Assembly: GCA_022822125.1 (NCBI GenBank)
Contig: JAJECF010000002.1
Span: forward strand, 1 to 64,000
Length of the DNA stretch: 64,000 bases
Direction: 5' to 3'
From: Alphaproteobacteria bacterium
GTDB taxonomy: Bacteria; Pseudomonadota; Alphaproteobacteria; Bin95
Shown: in pieces, positions 34,098 through 44,857 of the stretch
Layout of the letters: every line of letters begins with the position of its first letter
Position numbering within the stretch: position 1 is the first letter of the stretch
The notes under the pieces: generated by a model
What the model was told of the DNA's origin: nothing
The model's database searches: none
The model's input: only the letters and a program-made list of their open reading frames with translations
Position numbers and translations under genes: made by a program

Positions 34098-34652
34098 TCA
34101 ACAGCTTGCCCGGCCGGCGATTCCGCGCATCCAGGGCGGATCGAGCGCAGCGATACGGGCATAGATCGGGCAATCGGGGTCGTGCGCGCCCGGCAGATAG
34201 CCCGTGCTCATCAAAAATTCGCCGACGATCTCGCCTCCCATGAATTTGAAGGTCTTCCTGAACAGCCTGACCCAGTCGTCCTTAGGCAAGGGATGATGCG
34301 CGTCGAGCCACGAGGCGAAGGAACCATATTCGGACTGGATGGCGACCACCCGGCTGGCGTTTTCCATGACGGCTGCGACCTTGAGACGGTTGCGGATGAT
34401 CCGCGCATCCCCGAGCAGCCGCGCCCGGTCCGCCTCGTCGAAGCCGGCAACGACCTTCGGATCGAAGCCCTGAAAGGCTTCGAAGAACGCGGCCCGCTTC
34501 TTCAGAACTGTCAGCCAGGAAAGGCCCGCCTGGTTGATCTCCAGCGCCAGTCGTTCAAAAAGCACAGCATCGTCCCGGGTCGGGAAGCCGTATTCGCCGT
34601 CATGATAAGGCCCATGCCAGGGATGGCCGGGCGCGGTCTTGCAATAGCTCAT
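34098..34652 (-). CDS. tag: DNA-3-methyladenine glycosylase I (184 aa)
   Basis: Excises 3-methyladenine from alkylated DNA. It has the zinc-snap residues Cys4, the His of YHDGEYG, and the C-terminal His/Cys in GAHDPDCPIY. The helix-hairpin-helix core includes NQAGLSWLTVLKKRAAFFEAF and MGGEIVGEFLMSTGYLPG. The length is normal. It lies between the DUF1467 gene (7-base gap) and proS, interrupting the usual mce-DUF1467-proS order seen in relatives. Confidence 0.92.
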   Translation of the reverse strand: MSYCKTAPGHPWHGPYHDGEYGFPTRDDAVLFERLALEINQAGLSWLTVLKKRAAFFEAFQGFDPKVVAGFDEADRARLLGDARIIRNRLKVAAVMENASRVVAIQSEYGSFASWLDAHHPLPKDDWVRLFRKTFKFMGGEIVGEFLMSTGYLPGAHDPDCPIYARIAALDPPWMRGIAGRASC

Positions 34653-34659
34653 CGGAGGA

Positions 34660-34896
34660 TCAGGGTTTGCGGAATGTAAGCCATTCGCTGCCGATCAGCA
34701 GGAAGACAAGCAAGGTAAGCACGCCGGCGATCGCCGTGGTCACGGCGGCCTTCAGGCCCAGTCTCGGCCTCTCCGGCGCGCCGGGATCATTCCCGCGCTC
34801 GACGTCCGCCGCCCTGCGAACGCCGACCGGCAGCGCCATGAAGAAAACCAGCCACCAGAGGATGACATAGACGACAATGCCGGACAGCCAAGACAT
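34660..34896 (-). CDS. DUF1467-family membrane protein (78 aa)
   Basis: Small protein with two TM helices (about 4-25, LSGIVVYVILWWLVFFMALPVG, and 48-68, AVTTAIAGVLTLLVFLLI) joined by a basic/acidic loop (RRAADVERGNDPGAPERPRLG). The WW-x-x-F-F-x-A-L-P-x-G-V pattern identifies DUF1467. The family is restricted to alphaproteobacteria and usually sits beside mce and proS; function unknown. The ATG shares one base with the mce stop. Confidence 0.88.
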   Translation of the reverse strand: MSWLSGIVVYVILWWLVFFMALPVGVRRAADVERGNDPGAPERPRLGLKAAVTTAIAGVLTLLVFLLIGSEWLTFRKP

Positions 34897-35300
34897 CAGG
34901 CCTGCTCGATCTCGACCAAGGTGCCGCAGAAGTCCTTGGGATGCAGGAACAGGACCGGTTTGCCATGCGCTCCGATCGTCGGCTCGCCGCTCCCCAGAAC
35001 CCGGGCGCCGGCTTCCTTCAGCGCATCGCGGGCCGCCAGGATATCGTCGACCTCATAACAGATATGGTGCATGCCGCCGGCTGGATTTTTCTTCAGGAAG
35101 CCGGCAATCGGGGACTCGTCACCAAGCGGCTCCAGCAGTTCGATCTTCGTGTTCGGCAGTTCCACGAAGACCACGGTGACGCCGTGCTCCGGCAGGGCTT
35201 GCGGGGCCGAGACGAGCGCTCCGAGCGCGCCGCGATAGGCGCGCGCTCCCGCTTCCAGATCCGGCACAGCGATGGCGACATGGTTCAGGCGGCCGATCAT
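34896..35300 (-). CDS. mce: Methylmalonyl-CoA epimerase (134 aa)
   Basis: Interconverts (2R)- and (2S)-methylmalonyl-CoA in propionate metabolism. The vicinal-oxygen-chelate fold has metal-ligand His7 (LNHVAIAVPDLE), the HICYEVDDI His and the final LVEIEQA Glu. VFVELPNTKIELLEPLGD and FLHPKDFCGTLVE are family hallmarks. It is coupled to rnj by an ATGA overlap. The acyl-CoA carboxylase subunit at 27302 might supply methylmalonyl-CoA if it is a propionyl-CoA carboxylase. Confidence 0.93.
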   Translation of the reverse strand: MIGRLNHVAIAVPDLEAGARAYRGALGALVSAPQALPEHGVTVVFVELPNTKIELLEPLGDESPIAGFLKKNPAGGMHHICYEVDDILAARDALKEAGARVLGSGEPTIGAHGKPVLFLHPKDFCGTLVEIEQA

Positions 35301-36982
35301 CCGGAGTACCCTCCATCGAGGCGCATGACATGGACTTCCACAAGCGGGCGGCGGCCGTAATTTCCTCTGACATGCCGGCGCATAGCCGTCCGGACCGCGT
35401 CTTCCACTGCGCTGTCGTCGCGGCGTTGCAGGGTATTCAGCCGTCCGAGGGCATGGCTTCCGCGGGCCGCCAGTTCCGAGGCAAGATCCGCAACCTCGTC
35501 TTCAGCCACAATGCCATGGCTCGATACACGCGGCTCCGCGAGAGGCCTGCCCCGATCGTTCAGCAAAACCGACGCGGTAACGACTCCCTGTTCGGAAAGC
35601 CGCCTCCGCGCCCGGACATGCTGAGAATCGAGCGGCACGAGGCGCCCGCCGTCCAGACCGAGACGCCCGACCCGAACTTCGCCGAGACGCTCTACCCCGT
35701 CCTCCGTTATCCGCAGCAGGATCCCGTCCTCAATCTCGGCGACTGTCCCGACGCCACAGTCATGCGCCAGCCGGGCATGAGCCTGGAGATGGCGGAGTTC
35801 ACCATGGACCGGAACCGCGGCATTCGGCCTTATCCACTCATACATGCGTCGGAGCTCGTCGCGGGCCGGATGCCCTGAGACATGCACGAACGCCTCCCTG
35901 GAGGTGATGATCTCGACGCCCATGCGCAAGAACCGGTCCTGGAGCCTGGCGACAGCGCGCTCGTTGCCGGGAATCGTGCGGGAGGAGAAGACGAGCGTGT
36001 CGCCGCTCTCCAGCGACACATGCGGATGAGACCCGGACGCGATCCGTGCGAGGGCAGCGCGCGACTCCCCCTGGCTCCCTGTACAGATCAGGACCGCGTT
36101 GGAGGGCGGCAGGTAGCTGGAATGCTGCTCGGACACAAAGGAGGGAATATCTGCCAGATAGCCGCATTGGCGGGCAATTTCGTTCATGCGTTTCAACGAA
36201 CGCCCCACCAATGCTACAGACCGGCCGTCGGCCCCGGCGGCCCGTGCCACCGTGTCAAGTCTTGCCACATTGCTTGCAAAACAGGCGAATGCAATCCGGT
36301 TGCTTCGGGAAGCAATCAGGTCTGTCAGGCTCTCCAGGAGATCCGCTTCCGAACCGCTTGCGCCGTCTATTGTGGCGTTTGTCGAATCGCAGATCATTGC
36401 TACGACGCCCTCATCCCCGAGGCGGCGGAGTATCCGCTCATCCACCGGATCCCCAACGACGGGACCCGGATCTAGTTTCCAGTCCCCCGTATGGAAAACC
36501 GTGCCTGCTGCGGTGCGCAGCACCAAGCCATTCGGTTCCGGAATCGAGTGTGCCAAAGGCAGATATTCGAGTTCGAACGGTCCAATCGAAAAGCGTTCGC
36601 CCGGCCCGTGCTCAACGATTGGCACTTCGCCTTCCGTGCCTTCGTCCTGCAGCTTGCGGCGCAGGAACGCGGCGGAAAACGGCGTGACATGCACCGGCAC
36701 CCCCAGATCGGGCCAAAGGTGTGGAACGGCACCGATATGGTCCTCATGCGCGTGGGTGATGACGATGGCGTCCAGCCGGTCCCGAATCAGCTCAGCAGCT
36801 GCAGTGTCCGGAACGATGACTTCGATACCCGGCGTGGTCTCATCGCCGAACATGATCCCGAGATCCACCAGAATCCAGCGCCCGGCATGACCGTACAGCG
36901 CGCAGTTCATACCGATATCGCCGACCCCGCCAAGCGGGACGAACAGAATTTCGTCTCCGGCGGGAACCGGTAGCTGCGTCAC
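35297..36982 (-). CDS. rnj: Ribonuclease J (561 aa)
   Basis: Metallo-beta-lactamase/beta-CASP RNase with 5'-3' exo- and endonuclease activity in mRNA decay and rRNA processing. The metal motif is HAHEDH at residues 77-82. [13 protein letters not shown] is the N-terminal signature. The beta-CASP insert is about 200-370 ([22 protein letters not shown]), followed by [20 protein letters not shown] and PVHGE. The C-terminal domain completes the fold. The start is GTG at 36982, overlapping the coaX stop (GTGA); a longer in-frame extension runs through coaX and is not real. Confidence 0.94.
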   Translation of the reverse strand: MTQLPVPAGDEILFVPLGGVGDIGMNCALYGHAGRWILVDLGIMFGDETTPGIEVIVPDTAAAELIRDRLDAIVITHAHEDHIGAVPHLWPDLGVPVHVTPFSAAFLRRKLQDEGTEGEVPIVEHGPGERFSIGPFELEYLPLAHSIPEPNGLVLRTAAGTVFHTGDWKLDPGPVVGDPVDERILRRLGDEGVVAMICDSTNATIDGASGSEADLLESLTDLIASRSNRIAFACFASNVARLDTVARAAGADGRSVALVGRSLKRMNEIARQCGYLADIPSFVSEQHSSYLPPSNAVLICTGSQGESRAALARIASGSHPHVSLESGDTLVFSSRTIPGNERAVARLQDRFLRMGVEIITSREAFVHVSGHPARDELRRMYEWIRPNAAVPVHGELRHLQAHARLAHDCGVGTVAEIEDGILLRITEDGVERLGEVRVGRLGLDGGRLVPLDSQHVRARRRLSEQGVVTASVLLNDRGRPLAEPRVSSHGIVAEDEVADLASELAARGSHALGRLNTLQRRDDSAVEDAVRTAMRRHVRGNYGRRPLVEVHVMRLDGGYSG

Positions 36983-37755
36983 GGCGCGTTTCCGTTGCGT
37001 CGGTGGACTTCCAGCAGGCCACGCAGGGTCAGGTCGCTGTCTATATGGTCGATAACCCCGGTTGTGCCCGCAAACAGGGACGCAAGGCCGCCCGTGGCCA
37101 CAACTGTCATGGGCTCGGCGGCCTCCCGCTCGATCCGCTGCACCAAACCTTCGATCATGCTGACATAGCCCCAGAAAACGCCGGACTGCATGGCGGCAAC
37201 CGTATTGCTGCCGATTACCCGTTCCGGCCGGCCGACCGCAATCAGCGGCAGCTTGGCGGCAGCCTGATGGAGGGCCTCCAGAGACAGGTTTACACCGGGA
37301 GCGATAACGCCCCCGCAATAGTTGCCTGCTGCGTCCACGACATCGAATGTCGTTGCGGTCCCGAAGTCGATGACGATCAACGGACCGGGATAGGCGCTGT
37401 GAGCCGCAACGGCATTGACGATCCGGTCGGCTCCGACTTCCGACGGGTTATCGACCTTCAACACCATACCGAGGTCGATGCCGGGGTCGCCGATGACGAG
37501 AGGGGAAACACCGAAATAGCGCTGGCAGAGATGGCGCAGATTGAACAGCGACGCCGGCACGACGGTCGCTACGATGCCTGCGTCGACAGCCTCGGCATCG
37601 ACACCTTCGAGGTCCATCAATTGCATCAGCCAGACGGCGTATTCATCGGCGGTGCGGTGCGGATCGTTTCCCGCTCGCCACAGGCCCTTGCGGACTTCGC
37701 CGTCGTAAACCGCAAAAACGATATTGGTGTTGCCGGCATCGATTGCGAGCAGCAT
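36979..37755 (-). CDS. coaX: Type III pantothenate kinase CoaX (258 aa)
   Basis: First step of CoA synthesis. It is an ASKHA-fold enzyme with [15 protein letters not shown] (phosphate-1), [25 protein letters not shown] (phosphate-2), [15 protein letters not shown] and [11 protein letters not shown] (adenosine). Needs a monovalent cation. The start ATG at 37755 shares one base with the birA stop; the upstream 21 codons belong to birA. The downstream rnj is coupled. Confidence 0.95.
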   Translation of the reverse strand: MLLAIDAGNTNIVFAVYDGEVRKGLWRAGNDPHRTADEYAVWLMQLMDLEGVDAEAVDAGIVATVVPASLFNLRHLCQRYFGVSPLVIGDPGIDLGMVLKVDNPSEVGADRIVNAVAAHSAYPGPLIVIDFGTATTFDVVDAAGNYCGGVIAPGVNLSLEALHQAAAKLPLIAVGRPERVIGSNTVAAMQSGVFWGYVSMIEGLVQRIEREAAEPMTVVATGGLASLFAGTTGVIDHIDSDLTLRGLLEVHRRNGNAP

Positions 37756-38486
37756 CAGGCCTCCAGCGGGAAAACTTCTCCGGCGACAACGCGGCGTTCT
37801 ACTCCGGCGGCATCGCAAACGACAAGCGATCCGTTCTCATCCACCGTCCGCATCACCCCTTCCACGGCGCCCTGCCCTTCTCCGACCCGAACGGTCCGGC
37901 CGATCCAGGCTGCCCGCCCCAGCCACTCGTCACGAATGGCGGGGAAACCGCCGGCCAGCCATTGCCGGTAGCGCTGCAGCACGGCCCCGACAACGCGCTC
38001 TAACGCCATCTCCACCGGCACACCGCGGCCTATGCAAGCCGTCGGGCGGTCAAGCGCCGGCGCCTCGGCCAGATTGAGTCCGATACCCACAGCCATCCAG
38101 TCCAGCCTGCCGCCTTCGGAGCTCGCCTCCACGAGAATGCCTGCCAGCTTGGCATCTTCGACCAGGACATCGTTCGGCCACTTTATACATGCATCGGCGC
38201 CCCACTCCCGGGCGCAGTCCGCTATTGCAAGACCGGCCGCCAGGGCCATGGAGCCGGTTTCGGCAGGAGCGCGGTTGGGGTGCAACAACAGGCTCACCAT
38301 CAGATTGCCGGACGGGCCCGTCCAATTTCGTCCGCTGCGGCCCCGGCCACCCGGTTGTACCGCGGTCCACACGGCAAGCGGCCCGCGCCGGCCGACTTTC
38401 GCCAGACGTCTTGCTTCGTCATTGGTGCTCCCGAGAACCGAATAGGCGAACAGGTCGATGCCTGCCACCGACAGCTCCCGGTTCAT
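37755..38486 (-). CDS. birA: Biotin-[acetyl-CoA-carboxylase] ligase BirA (243 aa)
   Basis: Attaches biotin to acyl-CoA carboxylase carriers. It has the biotinyl-5'-AMP loop [10 protein letters not shown], the [18 protein letters not shown] strand and a small C-terminal SH3-like domain. The N-terminal DNA-binding wHTH of the E. coli repressor form is absent, so it is enzyme only. The start overlaps the nuoN stop by ATGA. Its location in the nuo-birA-coaX-rnj run is standard for alphaproteobacteria. Confidence 0.94.
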   Translation of the reverse strand: MNRELSVAGIDLFAYSVLGSTNDEARRLAKVGRRGPLAVWTAVQPGGRGRSGRNWTGPSGNLMVSLLLHPNRAPAETGSMALAAGLAIADCAREWGADACIKWPNDVLVEDAKLAGILVEASSEGGRLDWMAVGIGLNLAEAPALDRPTACIGRGVPVEMALERVVGAVLQRYRQWLAGGFPAIRDEWLGRAAWIGRTVRVGEGQGAVEGVMRTVDENGSLVVCDAAGVERRVVAGEVFPLEA

Positions 38487-39919
38487 CCCGCGAACAATGT
38501 GTTGGCGGCGGTTCCGGCAAAATCGGTAATCGTCCAGGGGACGATAACGAACAGGACGACCACTGCAGCGCTCAAGCCCGCCACAATACCGATTTCCGAG
38601 GGCAACGGGCGATCCATTTCTTCAATCGCCTCGTCGAAATACATCACCTTCACGATGCGCAGATAGTAATAGCAGCCGACAACGCTCGCGAGCACACCGA
38701 AAACCGCCAGCGGCACCAGTCCGGCATTTACCGCAGCCATGAACACGTAAAACTTGCCGAAGAATCCGGCGAGCGGCGGAATCCCTGCCATAGAGAACAT
38801 GAGGGCAGCGAAAACTCCCGCTACCAACGGACGAGACTTCGAAAATCCGGCAAGATCGGCAATATTCTCGACCGCGTTTCCATTCTGGCGCATCGCCAGG
38901 ATACAGGCGAAGACGCCAATATTCATGAAGAGGTATATGGCGAGATAAATCAGCACCGCGCGGACGCCTTCTTCGGTGGCTGTTGCAACGCCGACCAGCG
39001 CATAACCCACATGCCCGATAGACGAATACGCCATTAGGCGCTTGATATTCTCTTGCGCAATCGCGGTAAAGGCGCCGATAGTCATCGACAGGATCGCCAC
39101 CATGATAATGATCTGTTGCCACTTATCGACAAGATCCCCGAAGGGCTCCATCAGGACACGAACGAACAGGGCCAGGGCCGCAATCTTCGGCGCGACAGAG
39201 AATAGCGCCGTTACAGGTGTTGGGGCCCCTTCATAGACATCCGGAGTCCACATGTGGAACGGTGCAGCCGAGACCTTGAAACAAAGACCGGCCAGCAAAA
39301 ACACCAACCCCACGACGAGGCCGAGAGAAGGCTCGTCGCCTTCGCCCACGGCCGCGGCAATTGCATCGAAGCCTGTTGCTCCAACGAAACCGTAAACCAT
39401 CGAGCAACCGTAGAGCAGCATGCCTGATGAAAGCGCGCCAAGGACAAAATACTTCAGCCCGGCTTCGCTCGAACGCAGGGTATCGCGACGAAAGGCAGCC
39501 AACACATAGAGCGACAGGCTTTGCAGCTCCAACCCAAGATACAACGCGATCAGGTCGTTGGCCGACACCATCATCAGCATGCCAAGGGTCGCGAACAGGA
39601 TCACGATCGGAAATTCGAAACGGTCGAGAGACTCTCGTTCGTTGAATGTAAGGGACATGACGATGGCAAACGCGCTGCCGAGCAGGACCAGAACTTTTAC
39701 ATAGGCGGCGAATCCCTCGGTGACGAAAAGCCCGCCGAGGCCCACCACGCGGTCCGTCCCGCCCGCCAGCACGAGCAGGAGTGTGACCGCCAGGGACACG
39801 ACACAAAGCCAGGAGACCGTTCGACCCCGCTCCAGCCCGAATACACCGGCCATGAGTAATGCCATGGCAAGACATGCCAGAACGATTTCGGGGACGGCGG
39901 GGATATAGGTCATATCCAT
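38483..39919 (-). CDS. nuoN: NADH-quinone oxidoreductase subunit N (478 aa)
   Basis: Antiporter-like membrane subunit of complex I with about 14 TM helices. The proton-channel residues lie in LYLGLELQSLSLYVLAAF (Glu) and FKVSAAPFHMWTPDVYEGA (Lys). KRLMAYSSIGHVGYALVG is the second conserved Lys helix. I use the ATG at 39919, four bases after the nuoM stop; an ATG two codons later and a longer upstream start are alternatives. It is the last nuo gene and its stop overlaps birA. Confidence 0.95.
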   Translation of the reverse strand: MDMTYIPAVPEIVLACLAMALLMAGVFGLERGRTVSWLCVVSLAVTLLLVLAGGTDRVVGLGGLFVTEGFAAYVKVLVLLGSAFAIVMSLTFNERESLDRFEFPIVILFATLGMLMMVSANDLIALYLGLELQSLSLYVLAAFRRDTLRSSEAGLKYFVLGALSSGMLLYGCSMVYGFVGATGFDAIAAAVGEGDEPSLGLVVGLVFLLAGLCFKVSAAPFHMWTPDVYEGAPTPVTALFSVAPKIAALALFVRVLMEPFGDLVDKWQQIIIMVAILSMTIGAFTAIAQENIKRLMAYSSIGHVGYALVGVATATEEGVRAVLIYLAIYLFMNIGVFACILAMRQNGNAVENIADLAGFSKSRPLVAGVFAALMFSMAGIPPLAGFFGKFYVFMAAVNAGLVPLAVFGVLASVVGCYYYLRIVKVMYFDEAIEEMDRPLPSEIGIVAGLSAAVVVLFVIVPWTITDFAGTAANTLFAG

Positions 39920-39923
39920 GGCT

Positions 39924-41453
39924 TCAATGACCTTTCGCCGCAACGGCCGCCGCTTCGCCCACTGCATGCATGGCTGCCTGATGCTGGTCCACGAGGTTCT
40001 GCACGGACATCTGGATCGGATCGAGGAACGAAGACGGATAGATCCCCATCCAGAGCACCAGCACCACCAGCGGCGCGAACACCGCGATCTCGCGCGGATT
40101 GAGATCCAGCATTGTCTGGAGTTCCGCCCGCTCCAGTTTGCCGAAGATCACACGGCGATAGAGGTACAGCATATAGGCGGCACCCAGAATGACGCCCGTC
40201 GCCGCAAGAAAGCAGACCCAGGTGTTTACTTCGAATGCACCGAGCAACACCAGGAATTCCCCTACAAAACCGCTGGTACCCGGCAATCCGACAGACGCCA
40301 GCGTGAACACCATGAATACCGCCGCATAGGCAGGCATGCGATGGACGAGGCCACCGTAGCGAGCAATTTCGCGCGTATGCAGCCTGTCGTAAACCACCCC
40401 GACGCAGAGGAACAGTGCGGCCGACACAATGCCGTGGCTCAACATCTGAAAAATAGCACCGGCAATACCCTGATTGGTCGCCGTGAAGATACCGATCGTC
40501 ACGAAACCCATATGCGCGACAGAAGAATAGGCGATGAGCTTCTTCATATCCTCCTGCGCCAACGCCACCAGCGATGTATAAATCACGGCCACACAGCTCA
40601 ATACAAAGATCAGCGGAGTGAAAAAATCGCTCGCTTCCGGAAACATCGGTAGTGAAAACCGGATGAAACCGTACCCGCCCATTTTCAGCAACACGCCAGC
40701 CAGAATAACCGATCCGGCGGTTGGCGCTTCAACATGTGCATCCGGCAGCCAGGTGTGTACTGGCCACATCGGGATCTTTACCGCAAAGCTGGCAAAAAAA
40801 GCGATCCAAAGCCAAATCTGGAGGTCAGGAGCAAAGGAATAGGCGAGCGCTTCGACAATGCCGGTGGAGCCCACCTCCAAATATACCATCAAAAGGGCTA
40901 GAAGCATCAACACGGAGCCGAGTAAGGTGAAAAGAAAGAACTTAAACGCCGCGTAAATGCGCCTGGCTCCTCCCCAGACCCCAATAATGAGGAACATCGG
41001 GATCAGAACGCCCTCAAAGAAAATATAGAATACAACGAGATCCAAGGCACAAAACATTCCGACCATGAGAGTTTCAAGAGCCAGAAATGCAATCATGTAT
41101 TCCTTTACCCGGACTTGAACGGCTGTCCAGCTGGAAAGAATACATATCGGGGTTAAAAATGTAGAAAGCAAAACGAAGAACAGAGAAATGCCGTCGATAC
41201 CCATCCGATATGCGATATTGAATTCCGGTAGCCATTCCACATGCTCTACGAATTGAAATTCGGCAGTTCCCGGGTCGAATTTGAACCAGAGAAACAGCGA
41301 CACCACGAAGGTTGTCAACGAGGTCCATAATGCGGCCATACGCGCATTTCTGATCGCGTCTTCACCTGTCCCACGGCAAAGAAGCAGGATCGCGAGCACG
41401 CCGACAAGCGGCAGAAAGGTAACGATAGAAAGCAAGCCAACCCCTGAGTTCAT
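39924..41453 (-). CDS. nuoM: NADH-quinone oxidoreductase subunit M (509 aa)
   Basis: Antiporter-like subunit of complex I. It has the key glutamate in [38 protein letters not shown] with the channel lysine region, and [19 protein letters not shown]. About 14 TM helices. It follows nuoL with a four-base gap and precedes nuoN by four bases. Base composition dips in places (about 41000-41250), with more A/T-ending codons than in the other nuo genes. Confidence 0.96.
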   Translation of the reverse strand: MNSGVGLLSIVTFLPLVGVLAILLLCRGTGEDAIRNARMAALWTSLTTFVVSLFLWFKFDPGTAEFQFVEHVEWLPEFNIAYRMGIDGISLFFVLLSTFLTPICILSSWTAVQVRVKEYMIAFLALETLMVGMFCALDLVVFYIFFEGVLIPMFLIIGVWGGARRIYAAFKFFLFTLLGSVLMLLALLMVYLEVGSTGIVEALAYSFAPDLQIWLWIAFFASFAVKIPMWPVHTWLPDAHVEAPTAGSVILAGVLLKMGGYGFIRFSLPMFPEASDFFTPLIFVLSCVAVIYTSLVALAQEDMKKLIAYSSVAHMGFVTIGIFTATNQGIAGAIFQMLSHGIVSAALFLCVGVVYDRLHTREIARYGGLVHRMPAYAAVFMVFTLASVGLPGTSGFVGEFLVLLGAFEVNTWVCFLAATGVILGAAYMLYLYRRVIFGKLERAELQTMLDLNPREIAVFAPLVVLVLWMGIYPSSFLDPIQMSVQNLVDQHQAAMHAVGEAAAVAAKGH

Positions 41454-41457
41454 GCCT

Positions 41458-43395
41458 CTAGAACTCCGCCGAGAACAGATACCAGGAGACCAGGGCGACC
41501 ACGCCTACCATCATCGCGAAAGCGTAATGGTAGATGTATCCGGACTGGAAAATGCTGGCACGACGAGCGAGTGCCCGTGTGACCGCGGCCAGTCCGTCCG
41601 GTCCGAAGCCGTCTATAATGAAACCGTCTCCGCCCTTCCAGAAGAGCCGGGCCAAAAACCGCGCCGGCCGCACGAATGCAACGTCGTAGATCTCGTCGAA
41701 CCACCACTTGTTGAACGAGAGCTGGTACGCCGGCTCGAAATGCTTCCTGAGCGCGGCTGGTGCATCCGGTTTCTGGATGTACATGTACCAGGCGACCAGA
41801 ATACCGATCACCGCAGCCGCGAGCGGCAGCTTCTTGATGTACCAAGGGGCGTGGTGCCCGTCCATCATTGCCGAATTCTGTTCCAGGATAAGGACGGACG
41901 TCCCCCAGAACCGATCCCAGTCCTCACCGACAAAGGCATCCACGAATACGAACCCCGTCACGACCGCTCCAGCCGCAAGGATGTAGAGCGGCACCAGCAT
42001 CACGGCCGGCGATTCATGGATATGCGCCATGACCTTTTCATCCGCGCGGGGCGCGCCCATGAAGGTCATGAACAGGAGCCTCCAAGAATAGAAGGCCGTC
42101 ATCACGGCAGCCAGAATCCCGAAGGTAAAGGCGTAAGCGCCAATGCTGCTATGCGCGCCCCAGGCACTTTCCAGGATGGAATCCTTCGAGAAATAGCCCG
42201 AGAAGACCGGCAGTCCAGCAAGAGCGAACGAACCGATCCACATCAGGACATGGGTCTGTTTGACGTGCCGCCATATTCCGCCCATGCGGCGCATGTCCTG
42301 CTCTCCCGACATAGCGTGAATAACGCTGCCGGCGCCGAGAAACAGCAGCGCTTTGAAGCAGGCATGTGTCATGAGATGGAAGATTGCCGCCGGATAGGCG
42401 GAAACGCCGATGGCGAAGAACATGTAGCCGAGCTGGCTGCATGTAGAATAGGCGATCACCCGCTTGATGTCTGTCTGCGTCAATGCGCATGTCGCGGCAA
42501 AAAAAGCGGTTGTCGCGCCGATGAAGGTGATGAAGGCTAACGTATCCGGCGCGAATTCGAACAGCGGCGACAGGCGCGCGCACATGAAAACGCCTGCCGT
42601 CACCATAGTCGCGGCGTGAATCAGTGCGGATACGGGCGTCGGGCCCTCCATGGCATCGGGCAACCATGTGTGCAGCCCGATCTGCGCCGATTTGCCCATC
42701 GCGCCGATGAACAGAAGGAAACACAGCAATTCTATGGCCGGGAGTTCCATGCCGAGGAAACCGACATTTTCGCCGGCATAGTCTGGAACAGCCGCGAAGA
42801 TCGACGAAAATTGAACCGTTTCGAACACGAGCCAGATGCCGAATATTCCCAGCGCAAAGCCGAAATCCCCCACACGATTCACGATGAACGCCTTGATGGC
42901 TGCGGCATTTGCCGCCGGGCGGTCGTACCAGAAGCCGATCAGGAGGTAAGAGCAGAGGCCGACGCCTTCCCAGCCGAAGAAGAGCTGCACGAGATTGTCG
43001 GCCGTCACCAGCATCAGCATGGAGAAGGTAAAGAGGCTAAGATAGGCCATGAAACGCGGCTTGTGCGGATCGTGGCTCATGTAGCCGATCGAATACCAGT
43101 GGACGCAAGCCGACACGCCGTTGACGACCACCAGCATAACTGCGGAGAGCGTGTCGAAACGAAGCGTCCAGTGCGCCTCGAACCCGCCCGACCTGATCCA
43201 GTCGAGTACATGGATCGTTTCCGGAACGCTGCCGCCATAGGCTATACCGATGAAGATGATGACCGAGCAAGCCGCCGCAACGGTCACGGCAAGACACGTC
43301 ACCAGCTGCGACGGGCGGTCCCCCATAAGGCGTCCGAACAAGCCGACAACGATTGCCGCCAGAAGCGGGAGAAATATAGAGGCCAGATACAACAT
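41458..43395 (-). CDS. nuoL: NADH-quinone oxidoreductase subunit L (645 aa)
   Basis: Distal antiporter-like subunit of complex I, with the long C-terminal lateral helix. It has [20 protein letters not shown] (glutamate), [20 protein letters not shown] and [20 protein letters not shown]. About 16 TM helices. The start ATG at 43395 ([14 protein letters not shown]) is taken; eight earlier codons lack support. A GGCAGG ribosome binding site precedes it. Confidence 0.96.
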   Translation of the reverse strand: MLYLASIFLPLLAAIVVGLFGRLMGDRPSQLVTCLAVTVAAACSVIIFIGIAYGGSVPETIHVLDWIRSGGFEAHWTLRFDTLSAVMLVVVNGVSACVHWYSIGYMSHDPHKPRFMAYLSLFTFSMLMLVTADNLVQLFFGWEGVGLCSYLLIGFWYDRPAANAAAIKAFIVNRVGDFGFALGIFGIWLVFETVQFSSIFAAVPDYAGENVGFLGMELPAIELLCFLLFIGAMGKSAQIGLHTWLPDAMEGPTPVSALIHAATMVTAGVFMCARLSPLFEFAPDTLAFITFIGATTAFFAATCALTQTDIKRVIAYSTCSQLGYMFFAIGVSAYPAAIFHLMTHACFKALLFLGAGSVIHAMSGEQDMRRMGGIWRHVKQTHVLMWIGSFALAGLPVFSGYFSKDSILESAWGAHSSIGAYAFTFGILAAVMTAFYSWRLLFMTFMGAPRADEKVMAHIHESPAVMLVPLYILAAGAVVTGFVFVDAFVGEDWDRFWGTSVLILEQNSAMMDGHHAPWYIKKLPLAAAVIGILVAWYMYIQKPDAPAALRKHFEPAYQLSFNKWWFDEIYDVAFVRPARFLARLFWKGGDGFIIDGFGPDGLAAVTRALARRASIFQSGYIYHYAFAMMVGVVALVSWYLFSAEF

Positions 43396-43415
43396 GCGTT
43401 CTTGCCTGCCCCTCT

Positions 43416-43727
43416 TCAACCCTTCATCAGATTAACGTCTTCGACGGCGATCGACCCGCGATTGCGGAAATAGACCACGAGAATCGCCAGACCGATGGCA
43501 GCTTCTGCTGCTGCTACTGTAAGCACGAACATGGCAAAAACCTGCCCCGTCATGTCCTCGAGAAACCGGGAAAACGCGACCAGATTGATGTTGACCGCGA
43601 GCAGCATGAGTTCGATCGACATCAGGATGATGATGACATTCTTGCGGTTAAGGAAAATGCCGAAGATGCCGAGCGTGAAGAGGGTCGCAGCGAGGGTCAG
43701 GTAGTGCGCAAGGCCGATTTCCAGCAT
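43416..43727 (-). CDS. nuoK: NADH-quinone oxidoreductase subunit K (103 aa)
   Basis: Small three-TM subunit of complex [21 protein letters not shown] holds the conserved Glu, and [18 protein letters not shown] the second. The length is standard. The ATG shares a base with the nuoJ stop (TAATG). Confidence 0.96.
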   Translation of the reverse strand: MLEIGLAHYLTLAATLFTLGIFGIFLNRKNVIIILMSIELMLLAVNINLVAFSRFLEDMTGQVFAMFVLTVAAAEAAIGLAILVVYFRNRGSIAVEDVNLMKG

Positions 43728-44335
43728 TACCGGCCTCCCCTCGCCGGAACCTTGACGACCTCGATAGTATCTTCCCGCCGACGGTCAAGCTGTGTCGCGA
43801 TCCGCTGCCTGTGGACCCCTGTGCGTCTGCGGTGCGTAAGCACGATTGCGCCAATCATGGCGACCAGAAGTACGAGACCCGCAGCCTGGAAGAGATAGAT
43901 GTAGTCTGTGTAGAGGACGTGGCCCAATGCATGAGTATTGGTCATTTTTTCGCTGGAAACCGGTAATGATGTCTTCCCGGTCTTCTCGGAAAGCGCCCAG
44001 CTGCCGCCCACCAGCACCAGTTCAGCGAGCAGCACCACTCCGACGATGGCGCCGACCGGAAGATATTGCAGGAAGCCTTCGCGCAGCTCCGCGAAGTTTA
44101 TGTCGAGCATCATCACCACGAACAGGAACAGGACCGCCACGGCGCCGACATAGACTACCACCAGGATCATCGCGAGAAATTCAGCCCCCAACAGAACGAA
44201 TAAGCCGGCTGCGTTGAAAAAGGCGAGGATCAGAAACAGGACCGAATGCACCGGGTTCCGGGACGAAATAACCATGACTCCGGCAGCAGTCGCGATCGCC
44301 GCAAAGACATAGAACGCTAGAGCTTCAATGGCCAC
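43727..44335 (-). CDS. nuoJ: NADH-quinone oxidoreductase subunit J (202 aa)
   Basis: Five-TM subunit of complex [21 protein letters not shown] and [18 protein letters not shown] (pi-bulge helix of TM3) are the family hallmarks. The C-terminal tail is basic. The start is GTG at 44335-44333. It overlaps nuoK by one base and lies 15 bases after nuoI. Confidence 0.95.
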   Translation of the reverse strand: MAIEALAFYVFAAIATAAGVMVISSRNPVHSVLFLILAFFNAAGLFVLLGAEFLAMILVVVYVGAVAVLFLFVVMMLDINFAELREGFLQYLPVGAIVGVVLLAELVLVGGSWALSEKTGKTSLPVSSEKMTNTHALGHVLYTDYIYLFQAAGLVLLVAMIGAIVLTHRRRTGVHRQRIATQLDRRREDTIEVVKVPARGGR

Positions 44336-44350
44336 TGCCTTCTCCCTGTC

Positions 44351-44839
44351 TCAGCGGTAAGGCGCGTCGAGAGCAAGGTTGTCGGCAAGTGCCGCTTCCC
44401 AGCGATCGCCGTTTGCAAGGAGCCTTTCCTTGTTGTACATGAGTTCTTCGCGTGTCTCCGTCGCGAACTCGAAATTCGGGCCTTCGACGATGGCGTCCAC
44501 AGGACAGGCTTCCTGGCAGAAGCCGCAATAGATGCACTTCGTCATATCGATATCGTAACGCGTCGTGCGACGGCTGCCGTCCTCGCGAGGCTCTGCCTCG
44601 ATGGTAATGGCCTGGGCCGGACAAATCGCCTCACAGAGCTTGCAAGCGATACAGCGCTCTTCGCCGTTCGGATAGCGACGCAGTGCATGTTCGCCTCGGA
44701 AGCGCGGGCTCAGAGGCCCCTTTTCGTAAGGATAGTTCAGCGTCACCTTCGGCTTGAACATATATTTCAGGGTCAACCACATGCCGGAAACCAGTTCCGC
44801 CAGCAGGAAACCGCGCATGCTGCGATCGAGAACTGCCAT
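44351..44839 (-). CDS. nuoI: NADH-quinone oxidoreductase subunit I, ferredoxin-type (162 aa)
   Basis: Carries the two tetranuclear clusters N6a and N6b, with ligands in [12 protein letters not shown] and [12 protein letters not shown]. It also has [19 protein letters not shown], typical of the alphaproteobacterial/mitochondrial form. It lies 18 bases after nuoH. It passes electrons from the peripheral arm toward NuoB. Confidence 0.97.
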   Translation of the reverse strand: MAVLDRSMRGFLLAELVSGMWLTLKYMFKPKVTLNYPYEKGPLSPRFRGEHALRRYPNGEERCIACKLCEAICPAQAITIEAEPREDGSRRTTRYDIDMTKCIYCGFCQEACPVDAIVEGPNFEFATETREELMYNKERLLANGDRWEAALADNLALDAPYR

Positions 44840-44857
44840 CGTTCGATACCCCGCCGT

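Noticed and set aside
32706..34679. 657-codon open frame on the plus strand
   Set aside because: Antisense to proS and tag, both clearly real; no domain in the translation.
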